This document shows, piece by piece, positions 36,373 through 45,181 of a stretch of 64,000 nucleotides of DNA (position 1 is the stretch's first letter; each line of letters begins with the position of its first letter). This stretch comes from Histidinibacterium aquaticum (GTDB taxonomy: Bacteria > Pseudomonadota > Alphaproteobacteria > Rhodobacterales > Rhodobacteraceae): assembly GCF_008710275.1 (NCBI RefSeq), contig NZ_VYQE01000004.1:62001-126000 (forward strand). The letters are read 5' to 3'. A program made the translations under genes and the position numbers. A model generated the notes under the pieces. The model did no database searches and was not told the DNA's origin. It worked only from the letters and a program-made list of their open reading frames with translations.

Positions 36373-37845
36373 CTAGCAAACTGCCGCTTTCAAATCAGCG
36401 GCATTGACTCGAAATTGGGCGCAAAGCGTCCGGAATTGGAGCAGGACCAAAATGTCCAGCATACTTACGAACAACGGCGCCATGGTGGCGCTCCAGACCC
36501 TCAAGTCGATCAATCGCGACCTGACCGACACCCAGAACATGATCTCGACCGGTAAGAAGGTCGCCTCGGCGAAGGACAACGCGACGGTCTGTATGACCTT
36601 GGCGTTGGACGAGTAGGCGCGCTGGGTCTGGATGAGTTCGGTCAGTTCCCCAGCGACATCGGTGGCGGACTCTTCGAGGGCGAAGCTCAGAAGGTCGCCC
36701 GTCGGGCCATCGCCCGCGTTCCACAGGAAGTATCTGCCGGAGGTCGGGGTGGCCCGGTAGGTCTGCTGGTCGAGCGCCTCTAGCCCGTTGACGTAGCTGA
36801 CGTCGACGAGCGGCACCTGGTAGATCACCTTGCTGACGCCCGTGTCGAAGGACGCCCTGACGAAACCGTTCGCGTCGATCTCGATCGAGGTCATGTTGCC
36901 GACCGAGTTGCCGTTCTTGTCAATCGAGACAGGGGCGAAGGAATCGGAGAGTTGGGTGAGGCCGCCGGGCTCCCCCAGGGTGCCGATGCCGATTTCAAGC
37001 GGTCCCCCGGCCACGTCGACCGTGACCCTCCCGGTAGCGTTGTCGTGCGGGGCACCCTGAACGGCGGTGACACTCGCAAGCGTCCCGCCCGACCCGCGCG
37101 TATCGTCGAACGTCAGGACGTATTCACCCACCTTCGCCCCCGCCGAGGCGCTGTCGAAGACCTCCATCGTCCACTCGTTGGAAGACCCTGCCGCCGGTAC
37201 GTTCGGGGTGAAGGATACGTTGACGTCCTGCGAGGTCCCGAGATTGTCGAAATAGGCGACGGTGATTTCTTCGGGCACACCGCTCGAGGTGTATTCGGTC
37301 GACGTGGCGGGGAGGTTGATGCCGAGATCGATGTAGGTCGTCGCCTCGCCGGCGGCCTGGTCGGCGTTGATCTGGATCGGTTCCAGACCGTCAGCCGTAT
37401 CGCGAGGAATGGCCGGAATGTCGCCGTCGACCGTCGCGGGCCATCCCATGAGCACGAGGCCGGACTGGCTGCGCAGGTACCCCTCGCTGTCGGGACGGAA
37501 CGAGCCTGTCGTCGTCAGCAGGAACTCCGAGGCCGTATTCCCCAGGCCCAGCGCGGCCTCTGTCGTCACCGGCATCATGCCGCGGCCGCGCACGGCGAGG
37601 TCGGTAACGTTGTTCGTCGAGACGATGGAGCCGCGCTGGTCGATGATCCGTTGGGTCGTGACCCGGACACCGCCGGCGGAATAGGTGCCCTTGGAGCTGT
37701 TGATGACCATCGAATGGAAGTCGGTCGTCGCGCGTTTGTAGCCGTAGGTGGAGCTGTTGGCGATGTTGTCCGAGATCGTCGCCAGCCGGCTCGCGTTCGC
37801 GGCGAGACCCGCGACACCCGCGTTCAGCGAAGAGGAGATCGTCAT
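36373..37845 (-). pseudogene. flgE: flgE, hook protein gene with its C-terminus lost at a junction
   Basis: The protein starts like FlgE (MTISSSLNAGVAGLAANASRL, short form MTISSSLNAGVAGLA) and has the hook domains and the C-terminal ELTELIQTQRAYSSNAKVIQTV region. After that Val (near base 36583) the expected last 15 or so residues are missing. The frame instead runs antisense through the start of a flagellin gene for about 68 meaningless residues. The FlgE C-terminal helix packs in the hook core, so the product is probably nonfunctional. This is either a genomic deletion or inversion, or a misassembly. Confidence 0.8.
36452..36616 (+). pseudogene. fliC: Flagellin gene fragment (first 44 codons)
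   Basis: The frame starts MSSILTNNGAMVALQTLK and continues to STGKKVASAKDNA, the highly conserved N-terminal helix of Rhodobacteraceae flagellin. It then switches at about 36583 into the reverse strand of flgE and stops ten codons later. The upstream region is a plausible flagellin promoter area. The rest of the flagellin and the usual downstream genes are absent. Confidence 0.85.
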
Positions 37846-37951
37846 GCAAGAGCCTTTCTGCGTCGCGCTGTAGCTGCCACCTCCGCTTCTAACCGCCCCG
37901 GGTTTAAGGTCAGGCTAACGGCTGCCGGGTTTCCGATGGTCGCCCCCTGCC

Positions 37952-38794
37952 CTACCGATCGGACCGCAGCAGGATGATCTCGATCCGGTTGTTGCGGATC
38001 GAGAGCGCGTCGCGCACCGCCCGGTCGCGGTCGGCATGGCCGGTGACCCGGGCAAAGCGCTCCGGCGCGAGTTCGGTCTTCTCCATCAGCCCGCGCAGGA
38101 CGGCGGCACGGTCCGTCGAAAGCCGCCAGACCGGGTTGTCCGCGAGAACGACGGGCCGGGAGCGAACATGCCCCTCGACTGCCACGTCGTTCGACGTCAG
38201 CGCGAATGTGCGGCCGATGATCCGGGCCAGTTCCCGGGTGATCGGACGAGGGAGGGTCGTCCCCGGCTCGAAAAGCTGGGCCCCCGGCAGGTCGAAGAGC
38301 TCTATGATCAGCCCCTCGTCGGTCACCCGGGTGACGACGTGGCGCATCTGGTCCTCGGTCAGAAGGCTCTCCCCGCCCCGGCCGAGGAGCTGGTCCTCGA
38401 TGTCCCGCAGCGCCTCGATCGACGCCTGTTCGTCCCGGTCCGCCTCAGCGCCGTCCTCGAAGGAAAGGGACGTCTCCATCCCCCGGCTCTGCACCGTGGC
38501 GGCTTCACCGCTCTCCGCGAGGGTCTCCTCGACGAAGATGTTGTCGCCGCCGAACGATCCGTCGCCGCCGCCGGAGACCTTGTTGATCGGAATGGTCGGC
38601 GAGAAGTAGTCCGCAATCCCCTTGCGCTGCTGCTCGGTCGTGGCGTTGAGCAGCCACATGAGCATGAAGAAGGCCATCATTGCCGTGACGAAATCCGCGT
38701 AGGCGACTTTCCAGGCCCCGCCGTGGTGGCCGTCGCCGCCGACGACCTTCTTTCGCTTGATGATGATCGGTGCCGTGTTGCTGCCCGCTGCCAT
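37952..38794 (-). CDS. motB: Flagellar stator protein MotB
   Basis: The 280-residue protein has an N-terminal membrane helix (WKVAYADFVTAMMAFFMLMW) whose Asp (in YADF) is the proton-path residue. A C-terminal OmpA-like peptidoglycan-binding domain follows (VEGHVRSRPV, then SIRNNRIEIILL). MotB anchors the stator. Its partner motA is not in the window. The start at ATG 38794 matches the family N-terminus. It lies upstream of the damaged flgE and looks intact. Confidence 0.93.
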   Translation of the reverse strand: MAAGSNTAPIIIKRKKVVGGDGHHGGAWKVAYADFVTAMMAFFMLMWLLNATTEQQRKGIADYFSPTIPINKVSGGGDGSFGGDNIFVEETLAESGEAATVQSRGMETSLSFEDGAEADRDEQASIEALRDIEDQLLGRGGESLLTEDQMRHVVTRVTDEGLIIELFDLPGAQLFEPGTTLPRPITRELARIIGRTFALTSNDVAVEGHVRSRPVVLADNPVWRLSTDRAAVLRGLMEKTELAPERFARVTGHADRDRAVRDALSIRNNRIEIILLRSDR

Positions 38795-38896
38795 GGAAGC
38801 CCCCGCTTGCTTGAGTACGTGCGGGGCTATCGCTGCGCGCTGGGGCCGGCCGGGGGCGGAAATCGGGCGGGAGAGCCGCAATCGCGGCTATCAGAG

Positions 38897-39667
38897 TTAA
38901 CGGGACTGCCGCTTTAGATAGATTTCGTCCGGTCCGCAGAAATCGGCGAGGCTGTAGCCGTTATCCCGCATGATCTCGGCTACGCGCGGCAGGCCACGGG
39001 TGTTCTCGATCGACCAGGCGGTCACGTCGTGCTTGTCGAAGGGAAAGCTCTCAAGCACCGGCAGCTCGCCACCCTCGATGTCGAGCGAGACGTAGTCCGG
39101 GTCGGGCACACCACCCTCGGTCAGAATGTCGGAGAGGGTCCGGGTTTCGACGGTGACGGTTTCTTCCTTGTGACGGGAATCCTTGCGGACCTCTGCCAGG
39201 ATGTCGGGGTCGTAGCTCGCGGCGAGGCCTGACATCTGGCGGAAACCTTCGCGCACCTCGATGAACTCCGCCTCGCCGGCCTCGGCGGAAACGGCGCAGC
39301 CGACGCAGGCACAGCTCCGCGCCACCCTTGCCCGCTCAAGCTGAGCGGCGACCGGTTCGACCAGCAGGCCGGTCCATCCACGATGACGTTCGAAGAAGAG
39401 CGTGTTGGACCCGGTCACCCCGTCGTAGCCGCCGATGTCTGCGAAGGTGCCGCCTGTCTTGCCGGCGAGCAGGCTGTCCACGATGCGGTCCTGCCCCGCC
39501 TGGCTCGAATAGGGGTCGCCGGGCATGAGCATCCGGGTCACCTCGTGGAACTGCCGGTTCAGCGGGGCACGCCGACGACTGCGCTCGGTGCGCAGGGTCC
39601 GGGCGATCTCGGTCCGCGCTTGGACGAGCTCCAGCTTGGCCGCCTCGATCCGTTTCTCGGGCGTCAT
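38897..39667 (-). CDS. FkbM-family methyltransferase
   Basis: The 256-residue protein has SQAGQDRIVDSLLAGKTGGTFADIGGYDG (short form GGTFADIGGYDGVTGSN), the SAM-binding part of FkbM methyltransferases, and a later YVSLDIEGGELPVLESFPF. Such enzymes O-methylate sugars in polysaccharides or secondary metabolites. Its ATG overlaps the stop of the DUF6165 gene by four bases (ATGA), so the two are coupled. It is the last gene of a four-gene glycan-like operon that starts near 42230. Confidence 0.88.
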   Translation of the reverse strand: MTPEKRIEAAKLELVQARTEIARTLRTERSRRRAPLNRQFHEVTRMLMPGDPYSSQAGQDRIVDSLLAGKTGGTFADIGGYDGVTGSNTLFFERHRGWTGLLVEPVAAQLERARVARSCACVGCAVSAEAGEAEFIEVREGFRQMSGLAASYDPDILAEVRKDSRHKEETVTVETRTLSDILTEGGVPDPDYVSLDIEGGELPVLESFPFDKHDVTAWSIENTRGLPRVAEIMRDNGYSLADFCGPDEIYLKRQSR

Positions 39668-40065
39668 CGGGCGTCCGGTCCGTAATCGGCATAGGACTTC
39701 TCTTCCACCAGGGCGGAGCCCAGCAGCAGGTTGATCGCCTTCTTCACCTCGGCTCTCCTGTCGTTGGTCAGATAGACCGCTCGGGCCAGGCGGACGAATT
39801 CCGCACCAAAGTCCCCGGCGCGCTCACAGTCCCGGATTCCATCCTCGATGTCCCAGAGTTCCTCGTTGATCGCAAGCAAGCGGTCGCGCAAGGCCGACAG
39901 CTCCTTACTCTCCGGAAGAACTTTCGCCGCGGCGGCCAGCGCAGCCTCTTCGTGCCGGACATTGGCGAGCTTGTCGGTGTCGCTGATCCGCTCGCTCTTG
40001 ATGCGGAGGATCGTCAACTTGTCGATCAGTTCGCCCGGCGAGACCGGAATGCGGATCTCCTCCAT
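39664..40065 (-). CDS. DUF6165 protein
   Basis: The 133-residue protein starts IRIPVSPGELIDKLTILRIK and is otherwise helical and charged. This family is often next to glycosyltransferases in Rhodobacteraceae; its function is unknown. Its ATG directly abuts the stop of the upstream TPR protein, and its end overlaps FkbM, so it sits in a tight operon. It may bind a partner of the glycosylation enzymes. Confidence 0.75.
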   Translation of the reverse strand: MEEIRIPVSPGELIDKLTILRIKSERISDTDKLANVRHEEAALAAAAKVLPESKELSALRDRLLAINEELWDIEDGIRDCERAGDFGAEFVRLARAVYLTNDRRAEVKKAINLLLGSALVEEKSYADYGPDAR

Positions 40066-41445
40066 TCAGCCGTTGCCCCCGGCGAGGAGGTCCTCGAGTT
40101 CCGCGCGGACCCGGGCGAACGGACCAGACCAGTCCATCGGCTCGCTCTGACGGAAGAGCCTCATGCCGGGATACCACGGTGTCGTCTCTCCGCTGTGCGT
40201 GTAGATCCAGAAGCTGTCCCAGTGCAGGACCACCCATGTCGGCAGCCCGAGCGAGCCGGCGATATGGGCCGTCGCGGTGTCGGATGTCACGACGAGGTCC
40301 ATCTCGCACATCGTCGCCGCGCAGTCGGCGAAATCGCGATCGGTCGAGCCCGTGTCGATGATGAAGGCGTCGCTTCCATCGGCCCGAAAAGCGTCGAGGC
40401 CAGGCCCCTTGTAAAGCGAGAAGAGCTGGACTCCGGGAATGTCCGTGAGCGGCAGGAACTCCCGGTGGGAGAACGACCGGAAGGCATTGCCCTTGTAGGT
40501 GACGGACCCGCTCCAGACGACACCGACCTTGAACGTCTCCGCGTGCGGCCGGACCAGGCGCTCGGCCCGCGCGCGAGCGTCGCCGGGGATCGCCAGGAAT
40601 GCCGGGCGAGGAATATCCTCCGGCGTCCGAAGTCCCAGGCGCGGCAGGTCCATGGCGTAGAGAAAGACGTCCACCGGCGCCCCGCGCTCGAGGCTGGCGA
40701 CCACGGCATCGGCCCCGTCCAGACCGCTGAAAAGCCGAAGCAGCGGTCGCTCGGCGAGCACGATGACCTGCGCGCAGCGCTCCCTCAACCAGGGCAGGAA
40801 GCGCATCATGACGACGGCGTCCCCGAAGCCCTGCTCGGGCATCACGAGGACGGTCTTGCCGGTCAGGTCCTCGCCCTGCCACTCGGGAAAGGGCACCTCG
40901 CGCCTCGTGAGCTCGCCGGTCTGCCAGCGCGCGGAATAGAGCTCGAAGCCGCGGTCGTAGGCGCCGGCCGACAGATATGCCAGCGCGAGCTGAAGCGTGA
41001 TCTCGGAGTCCTCCGGATGCGCCGCCCGCGCCTCCTCCAGCCACGCGATGGCGCGGTCATAGGCCCCGCTCCCGCGAAGCGCCCGCCCGATGAGCGCCTT
41101 CTGCTGGGTATCGCCGGGAGTCTCCTCGAGCAGCTGCTCCCGCAGGCCGATCGCATCCGTGTACCGTCCGATATCGGTGAGCGCGTTGGCGTAGTTGTTC
41201 AGGACGCCCGTGCCCTCGGGATCCAATGCATGGGCGCGCGCATGGGCGCGAACCGCCTGTTCAGGTCGCTTTTCCGAACGATGGAGCACGCCGAGATTAG
41301 ACCAGATCGCCGCGTCGCCGGGCTGGTCCGCGAGGTAGCGGGCATAGAGGGCGCGCGCCCGGTCCAACTCCCCGGCGCGATGTGCCGCGGCGGCCGTCCG
41401 GCGGAGCTCCCGCACTGTCATCAGGGGCGCCCTCTCGCCCTCCAT
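40066..41445 (-). CDS. TPR protein with a GT9/heptosyltransferase-like domain
   Basis: About 459 residues: TPR-like helices at about 1-160 (for example AIWSNLGVLHRSEKRPEQA), then a glycosyltransferase-B-like part with GKTVLVMPEQGFGDAVVMMRF and VTSDTATAHIAGSLGLPTWVVL (short form SDTATAHIAGSLG), a signature of heptosyltransferase-type folds. It may glycosylate surface polymers or flagellin, or may only bind such substrates. Its ATG overlaps the stop of the preceding gene by one base. The donor sugar is unknown. Confidence 0.8.
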   Translation of the reverse strand: MEGERAPLMTVRELRRTAAAAHRAGELDRARALYARYLADQPGDAAIWSNLGVLHRSEKRPEQAVRAHARAHALDPEGTGVLNNYANALTDIGRYTDAIGLREQLLEETPGDTQQKALIGRALRGSGAYDRAIAWLEEARAAHPEDSEITLQLALAYLSAGAYDRGFELYSARWQTGELTRREVPFPEWQGEDLTGKTVLVMPEQGFGDAVVMMRFLPWLRERCAQVIVLAERPLLRLFSGLDGADAVVASLERGAPVDVFLYAMDLPRLGLRTPEDIPRPAFLAIPGDARARAERLVRPHAETFKVGVVWSGSVTYKGNAFRSFSHREFLPLTDIPGVQLFSLYKGPGLDAFRADGSDAFIIDTGSTDRDFADCAATMCEMDLVVTSDTATAHIAGSLGLPTWVVLHWDSFWIYTHSGETTPWYPGMRLFRQSEPMDWSGPFARVRAELEDLLAGGNG

Positions 41446-42230
41446 CACGTAGCGCCCCGCCGCGCGATTGGCTTGACCAGGGTCTCGGGGCGACGCCGCT
41501 CCGCCTCCTCGAAGAGCGAGAACGTCTGGTTCACGTAGTTCACGGCCCCGGAGATGAGGTCCATGTACTCCAGCAGTTCCGGCGTCCGCTCGACCTCCTG
41601 GCAGGTGACGCTGCGCTCGGGCGACGCTGTCTCGAAGCCCGCGTAGAACCACGGGTCGCCACGGTCGATCCGCAGCGGCTTCTCCGTGTCATGCCACTCG
41701 AAGGCCCACATCAGCGGACGGGGCCAGACGTTGATCGGGAAGCGCCCGCCGAAGAGCGTACCGGGCCACGGCTGCTTGAGGTAATGAAGAAACGGCGGGA
41801 CCTGCGAAATGTGGACCGGCTCGTCCGAGATGAAGACGTAGGGCGTCGGGATCTGGATCGTCGGCACGCCGGCGTAGCGCCACTCCTGCTCGGGCGTCAT
41901 GATGACCTTCTCGCGCAGCTTGTTGCCCCGGATCCCGGACATGGCACCGTTCAGGTTGCGAACCCCGGGCTTGCCCTCCTTGTCCCGGACGAACTGCAGA
42001 TTGAGGTCGAAGGGGCAGCGAACGAGGAAGTACCGGCTCTCCATGTTGACGACCGCCGGGCAGCGGCTGGCGCTCTTGGCATGTGTCCGGTTGCGTTCGG
42101 CACCCCTCACCCGCTCCGGAGCAGAGTAGATCACGCCACCCTTGGTCTGATTCAGGAACCATCCCACCTGAACCGGACCAGACCGCTTCTCCGTTCCGGC
42201 GGTGTTCTCGAAACTGACTGATAGCTGCAT
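41445..42230 (-). CDS. Unknown protein at the head of the glycan operon
   Basis: The 261-residue protein starts MQLSVSFENTAG after a GAGG site; a TTG start 16 codons upstream is less likely. It has many aromatic and Pro residues, for example GWFLNQTKGGVIYS, CPAVVNMESRYFLVRCPFDL and GGRFPINVWPRPLMWAFEW. There is no signal peptide or membrane helix, and I recognise no family. Translation is coupled to the TPR-glycosyltransferase gene. The context suggests a role in making or modifying a surface glycan. Confidence 0.65.
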   Translation of the reverse strand: MQLSVSFENTAGTEKRSGPVQVGWFLNQTKGGVIYSAPERVRGAERNRTHAKSASRCPAVVNMESRYFLVRCPFDLNLQFVRDKEGKPGVRNLNGAMSGIRGNKLREKVIMTPEQEWRYAGVPTIQIPTPYVFISDEPVHISQVPPFLHYLKQPWPGTLFGGRFPINVWPRPLMWAFEWHDTEKPLRIDRGDPWFYAGFETASPERSVTCQEVERTPELLEYMDLISGAVNYVNQTFSLFEEAERRRPETLVKPIARRGAT

Positions 42231-42387
42231 CGACCCTCGCAACCCCCGGCCGGGACTGAAGCCCAGGTTTACGTACAAGTCAAAACCTTAGGGTCTCTTA
42301 CGGTCCCGTCGCAGCTGTAGGGCCCGCCGTTTTTCGAGGGTCGCAGCCCCCCGGCCACAGGGGTAACCCCGGCAAGGCGGTGACCCC

Positions 42388-43440
42388 TCACACGGTGAGG
42401 TTCGTCCCGTTCGCGGCATTCGACTCGACCGCCCGGTCCATGACCCGCTGGAGCGCGGCCCCCCGGGAGAAGTCCGGCCGGACAGGTGCGCCGCTCCGGA
42501 CGGCAGCCACGAACCTCTCGAAGTTGGTCGGCACCGCCGGACATGGCACGTCGCGCCAGGTGCCACTGGTCAGGTCGCCACCGAGACAGGCCCGGAGGCG
42601 GCTCTTGCCGTGGGTGTAGTGCAACTCCAGCCCGCCCTTGGTGCCGAAGAGCCGCAGGGAGAGGTCATTCAGATGACCCGTGGCGAAACGGCTCGCATGG
42701 ACCACGCCGATCGCACCGTTCGCGAGCCTCACGTGCATCGCCATGCTATCGTTGGCGTCGAGAACGTATTCGCCGATCCGTCCGCCGGGCGCCTTGTCGA
42801 AGGTCTGGAGGCGGCACGAGACGCTCTCGAAAGCGAGCCGGTCAGTAGCATAGGTGGCGAAATCGAGGATGTGGACACCGACGTCGCCCAGCACGCCAAG
42901 CGAGCCGTGCGCCGTCGAGAGGCGCCAGAGCCACTGCTCTTCCTCGTCCCATTTGCCCCAGGCATCCTGCGTCAACCAGCTCTGCAGGTAGGCCGCCTCG
43001 AAATGGCGCACTTCGCCGATCTCTCCGGCGGCGACCATGGCATGCGCCTGGATGAGCGCGGGGACATTTCGGTAGGTCAGGTTGACCATGTTCACGACGC
43101 CCGCCTCCGTCGCGGCCCGGGCCATCTCCTCTGCGTCCGCGGCGTTGACCGCGAGGGGCTTCTCGCAGAGCACGTGTTTGCCCGCCGCGAGGATGGCGAG
43201 TGTCGTCGGATGGTGGACCGGGTCGGGCGTGACGTTCGTGACGGCATCGAACTCGCCCCAGTCCAGCGCCTCCTTCAGCGAGTGGAACCCGCGCTCGATC
43301 CTGTGCCGCGCGTTGAACTCGGAGAGGCGACCGGGATTGGTGTCCACGCCGGCAGCCAGCGTCACGCCGGGAATGGCCGCGAAAGCCTCGGCGTGCGTAT
43401 TGGCCATTCCCCCGGTGCCGAGGATCAGGAGTCGCGTCAC
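42388..43440 (-). CDS. Gfo/Idh/MocA-family oxidoreductase
   Basis: The 350-residue protein starts [18 protein letters not shown], an NAD(P)-binding Rossmann motif, and has the catalytic-region [16 protein letters not shown], where EKP carries the conserved Lys. These enzymes oxidise sugars or sugar derivatives. Its ATG overlaps the stop of the ThuA-like gene by four bases, so both act in one sugar pathway. The substrate is not visible. Confidence 0.93.
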   Translation of the reverse strand: MTRLLILGTGGMANTHAEAFAAIPGVTLAAGVDTNPGRLSEFNARHRIERGFHSLKEALDWGEFDAVTNVTPDPVHHPTTLAILAAGKHVLCEKPLAVNAADAEEMARAATEAGVVNMVNLTYRNVPALIQAHAMVAAGEIGEVRHFEAAYLQSWLTQDAWGKWDEEEQWLWRLSTAHGSLGVLGDVGVHILDFATYATDRLAFESVSCRLQTFDKAPGGRIGEYVLDANDSMAMHVRLANGAIGVVHASRFATGHLNDLSLRLFGTKGGLELHYTHGKSRLRACLGGDLTSGTWRDVPCPAVPTNFERFVAAVRSGAPVRPDFSRGAALQRVMDRAVESNAANGTNLTV

Positions 43441-44222
43441 CGGAAACCTGCCTCGCCGTCCTTGTGAAGCCGCGGTCCTCGGGCCTCGAAGGGCTCCGGC
43501 GCCTCCGAGGCCGGCACGTTCGGCGCGGCGTCGGACTCCGCCGCGGTCGTAACCCGACGCCCGGCGGCGTAGCGGGCGGCATTGCGCAGGACCTGGCGAA
43601 CGTTGGCGTCATGGTAGCTGGGATAGGTCTCGTGACCCGGCCGGAAGTAGACAACGCGGCCGCCGCGCCGCCAGGTGGCGCCAGAGCGGAACACCTCTCC
43701 TCCTTCGAACCAGGAGACGAAGACCGTCTCCTCGGGCTCGGGAATCCCGAAGGGCTCGCCATACATCTCCTCTGGCTCGAGTTCGAAGAAAGGCGGCAGC
43801 CCCTCGGCCAGCGGGTGGGAGGGCGCGACCGTCCAGATCCGCTCCTTCTCACCGGCCTCGCGCCAGCTCAGATTGCAGGGCGTTCCCATCAGCCCCTTGA
43901 ACGGCTTGGAAAAATGCGCCGAATGCAGCGCGACGAACCCCATGCCGGACCAGACATGGCGCATCACGCGCTCGGTGGTTTCATCGGTGACGTCGCCATG
44001 ATGCGCGTGACCCCACCAGAACAGGACATCGGTCCCGGCGAGCCGCTCTTCGCTCAGGCCCTGCTCCGGCTCCTGAAGGGTCGCCGTCGATACCTCGACG
44101 CCCTCGGATTCCGCCAGGGCCGAGGCGACGGCGCCGTGTATCCCGTCGGGATACTGCTTGGCGACGGTCTCGTTCGTGCGTTCGTGGACGTTCTCGTTCC
44201 ACACCAGCGCGCGGATCGGCAT
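43437..44222 (-). CDS. ThuA-like domain protein
   Basis: This 261-residue protein has [21 protein letters not shown] and [17 protein letters not shown], and later [20 protein letters not shown], all typical of the ThuA class I glutamine amidotransferase-like fold seen in trehalose or disaccharide use. It lies upstream of the Gfo/Idh/MocA gene in a two-gene operon, a common pairing. The exact reaction is unknown. Confidence 0.88.
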   Translation of the reverse strand: MPIRALVWNENVHERTNETVAKQYPDGIHGAVASALAESEGVEVSTATLQEPEQGLSEERLAGTDVLFWWGHAHHGDVTDETTERVMRHVWSGMGFVALHSAHFSKPFKGLMGTPCNLSWREAGEKERIWTVAPSHPLAEGLPPFFELEPEEMYGEPFGIPEPEETVFVSWFEGGEVFRSGATWRRGGRVVYFRPGHETYPSYHDANVRQVLRNAARYAAGRRVTTAAESDAAPNVPASEAPEPFEARGPRLHKDGEAGFR

Positions 44223-44290
44223 GAGCGCTCTCCCGTTCGTGACGCGACAGCGCTAGCACGCGGACCCGAAGCCCGCCAAGCGGCCGCAGC

Positions 44291-44536
44291 TTATTCCGTC
44301 GTACTGGAGGTCGCCGAGGCCTCGCTGATGGCCGCGAGGGCAGAAGTCGCTATGACGATGAGCGTCCGGCTCGCCGCCGTGAGCCCCGGGGCGCTTCCGA
44401 CCGCCTGGGTCGAGAGGCTGGGCAGCGCCAGGCAGGCCTCGAGTTCGGCATTCTCGGGGAGCGCGCAGTCCGGCGCGACCTGCGCCATGGCGGGTCCGGC
44501 GGAAAGAGCAATGAGAGCGGCGGCGGTGCGGATCAT
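44291..44536 (-). CDS. Small exported protein, possibly YjbE-like
   Basis: An 81-residue protein with a signal peptide (MIRTAAALIALSAGPAMA) and an Ala/Ser/Thr-rich tail (SALAAISEASATSSTTE). YjbE of the E. coli exopolysaccharide operon yjbEFGH is similarly short and Ser/Thr/Ala-rich, and this gene follows yjbF- and yjbH-like genes. That makes YjbE the best guess, but similarity is compositional only. Two cysteines occur near the mature N-terminus. Confidence 0.5.
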   Translation of the reverse strand: MIRTAAALIALSAGPAMAQVAPDCALPENAELEACLALPSLSTQAVGSAPGLTAASRTLIVIATSALAAISEASATSSTTE

Positions 44537-44602
44537 CGGAGGTCTCCTCGGGCTTTCAAACAGGGCTGTCCGGAATGGTCGGGCAATGTGGTTAAGAAAT
44601 GC

Positions 44603-45181
44603 CTATCGGGCGGGGCGTCGGGTCAGACGCGTCGAGAGGGCCCCTGTCCGTGGCCCGATCCACTGGCGGGATTGCAGGATGTCTCCATCCCGACCGAGCC
44701 AGTAGAGGTTCTCGATGACATTCACCCCGTCACAGCGCTCGACCATGAGGTGGGCGGGCACGGTCCCGCCGCCTATGCGCACCTCCCTCGGGCCCATCGG
44801 ACGGACCGCACAGGTCAGAGCCAGCTCCTCGTTCTCGTTGGTGCCTGTGAGATACCAGTGCCGTCGCAGGGTTTCTCCGCCCGTCGTCTGCCTCAGCGCG
44901 GCATGCAGCCCTTCGACCTCCACCGCCATCAGCGCATCGGGCGTCCCACGCGAAGCAATGATCAGACCCCGGTCGAGGACGAGCCCCACTCCGCCGGGCC
45001 CCAAGTAGCTCTGCCGCCCGTCGCGCATGGCCTCTTGCCGGAAGAGCGCGAAGCCGCCCGTCCGGACCGCCCCGACCTGGATCGCTGGCGCACCTGCGAG
45101 GGCCGCGTAGCGCTCTTCCGTCGCGGGTGGCTCCGACACTCCGCAAGCGGCGAGCAGCAGTCCGGTCAGCACCCATCTCAT
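44603..45181 (-). CDS. YjbF-family outer-membrane lipoprotein
   Basis: The 192-residue protein starts MRWVLTGLLLAACG, a lipoprotein signal with lipobox LAAC. It continues with the family features RQSYLGPGGVGLVLDRGLIIASRG (short form SYLGPGGVGLVLDRG) and CDGVNVIENLYWLG. YjbF lipoproteins belong to a polysaccharide secretion system of unknown detail. Its ATG overlaps the stop of the yjbH-like gene by four bases (ATGA). Confidence 0.88.
   Translation of the reverse strand: MRWVLTGLLLAACGVSEPPATEERYAALAGAPAIQVGAVRTGGFALFRQEAMRDGRQSYLGPGGVGLVLDRGLIIASRGTPDALMAVEVEGLHAALRQTTGGETLRRHWYLTGTNENEELALTCAVRPMGPREVRIGGGTVPAHLMVERCDGVNVIENLYWLGRDGDILQSRQWIGPRTGALSTRLTRRPAR

Noticed and set aside
36404-36616. 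An intact small flagellin-like gene
   Set aside because: Only the first 44 codons are flagellin; the rest is reverse-strand flgE, so it is a fragment.
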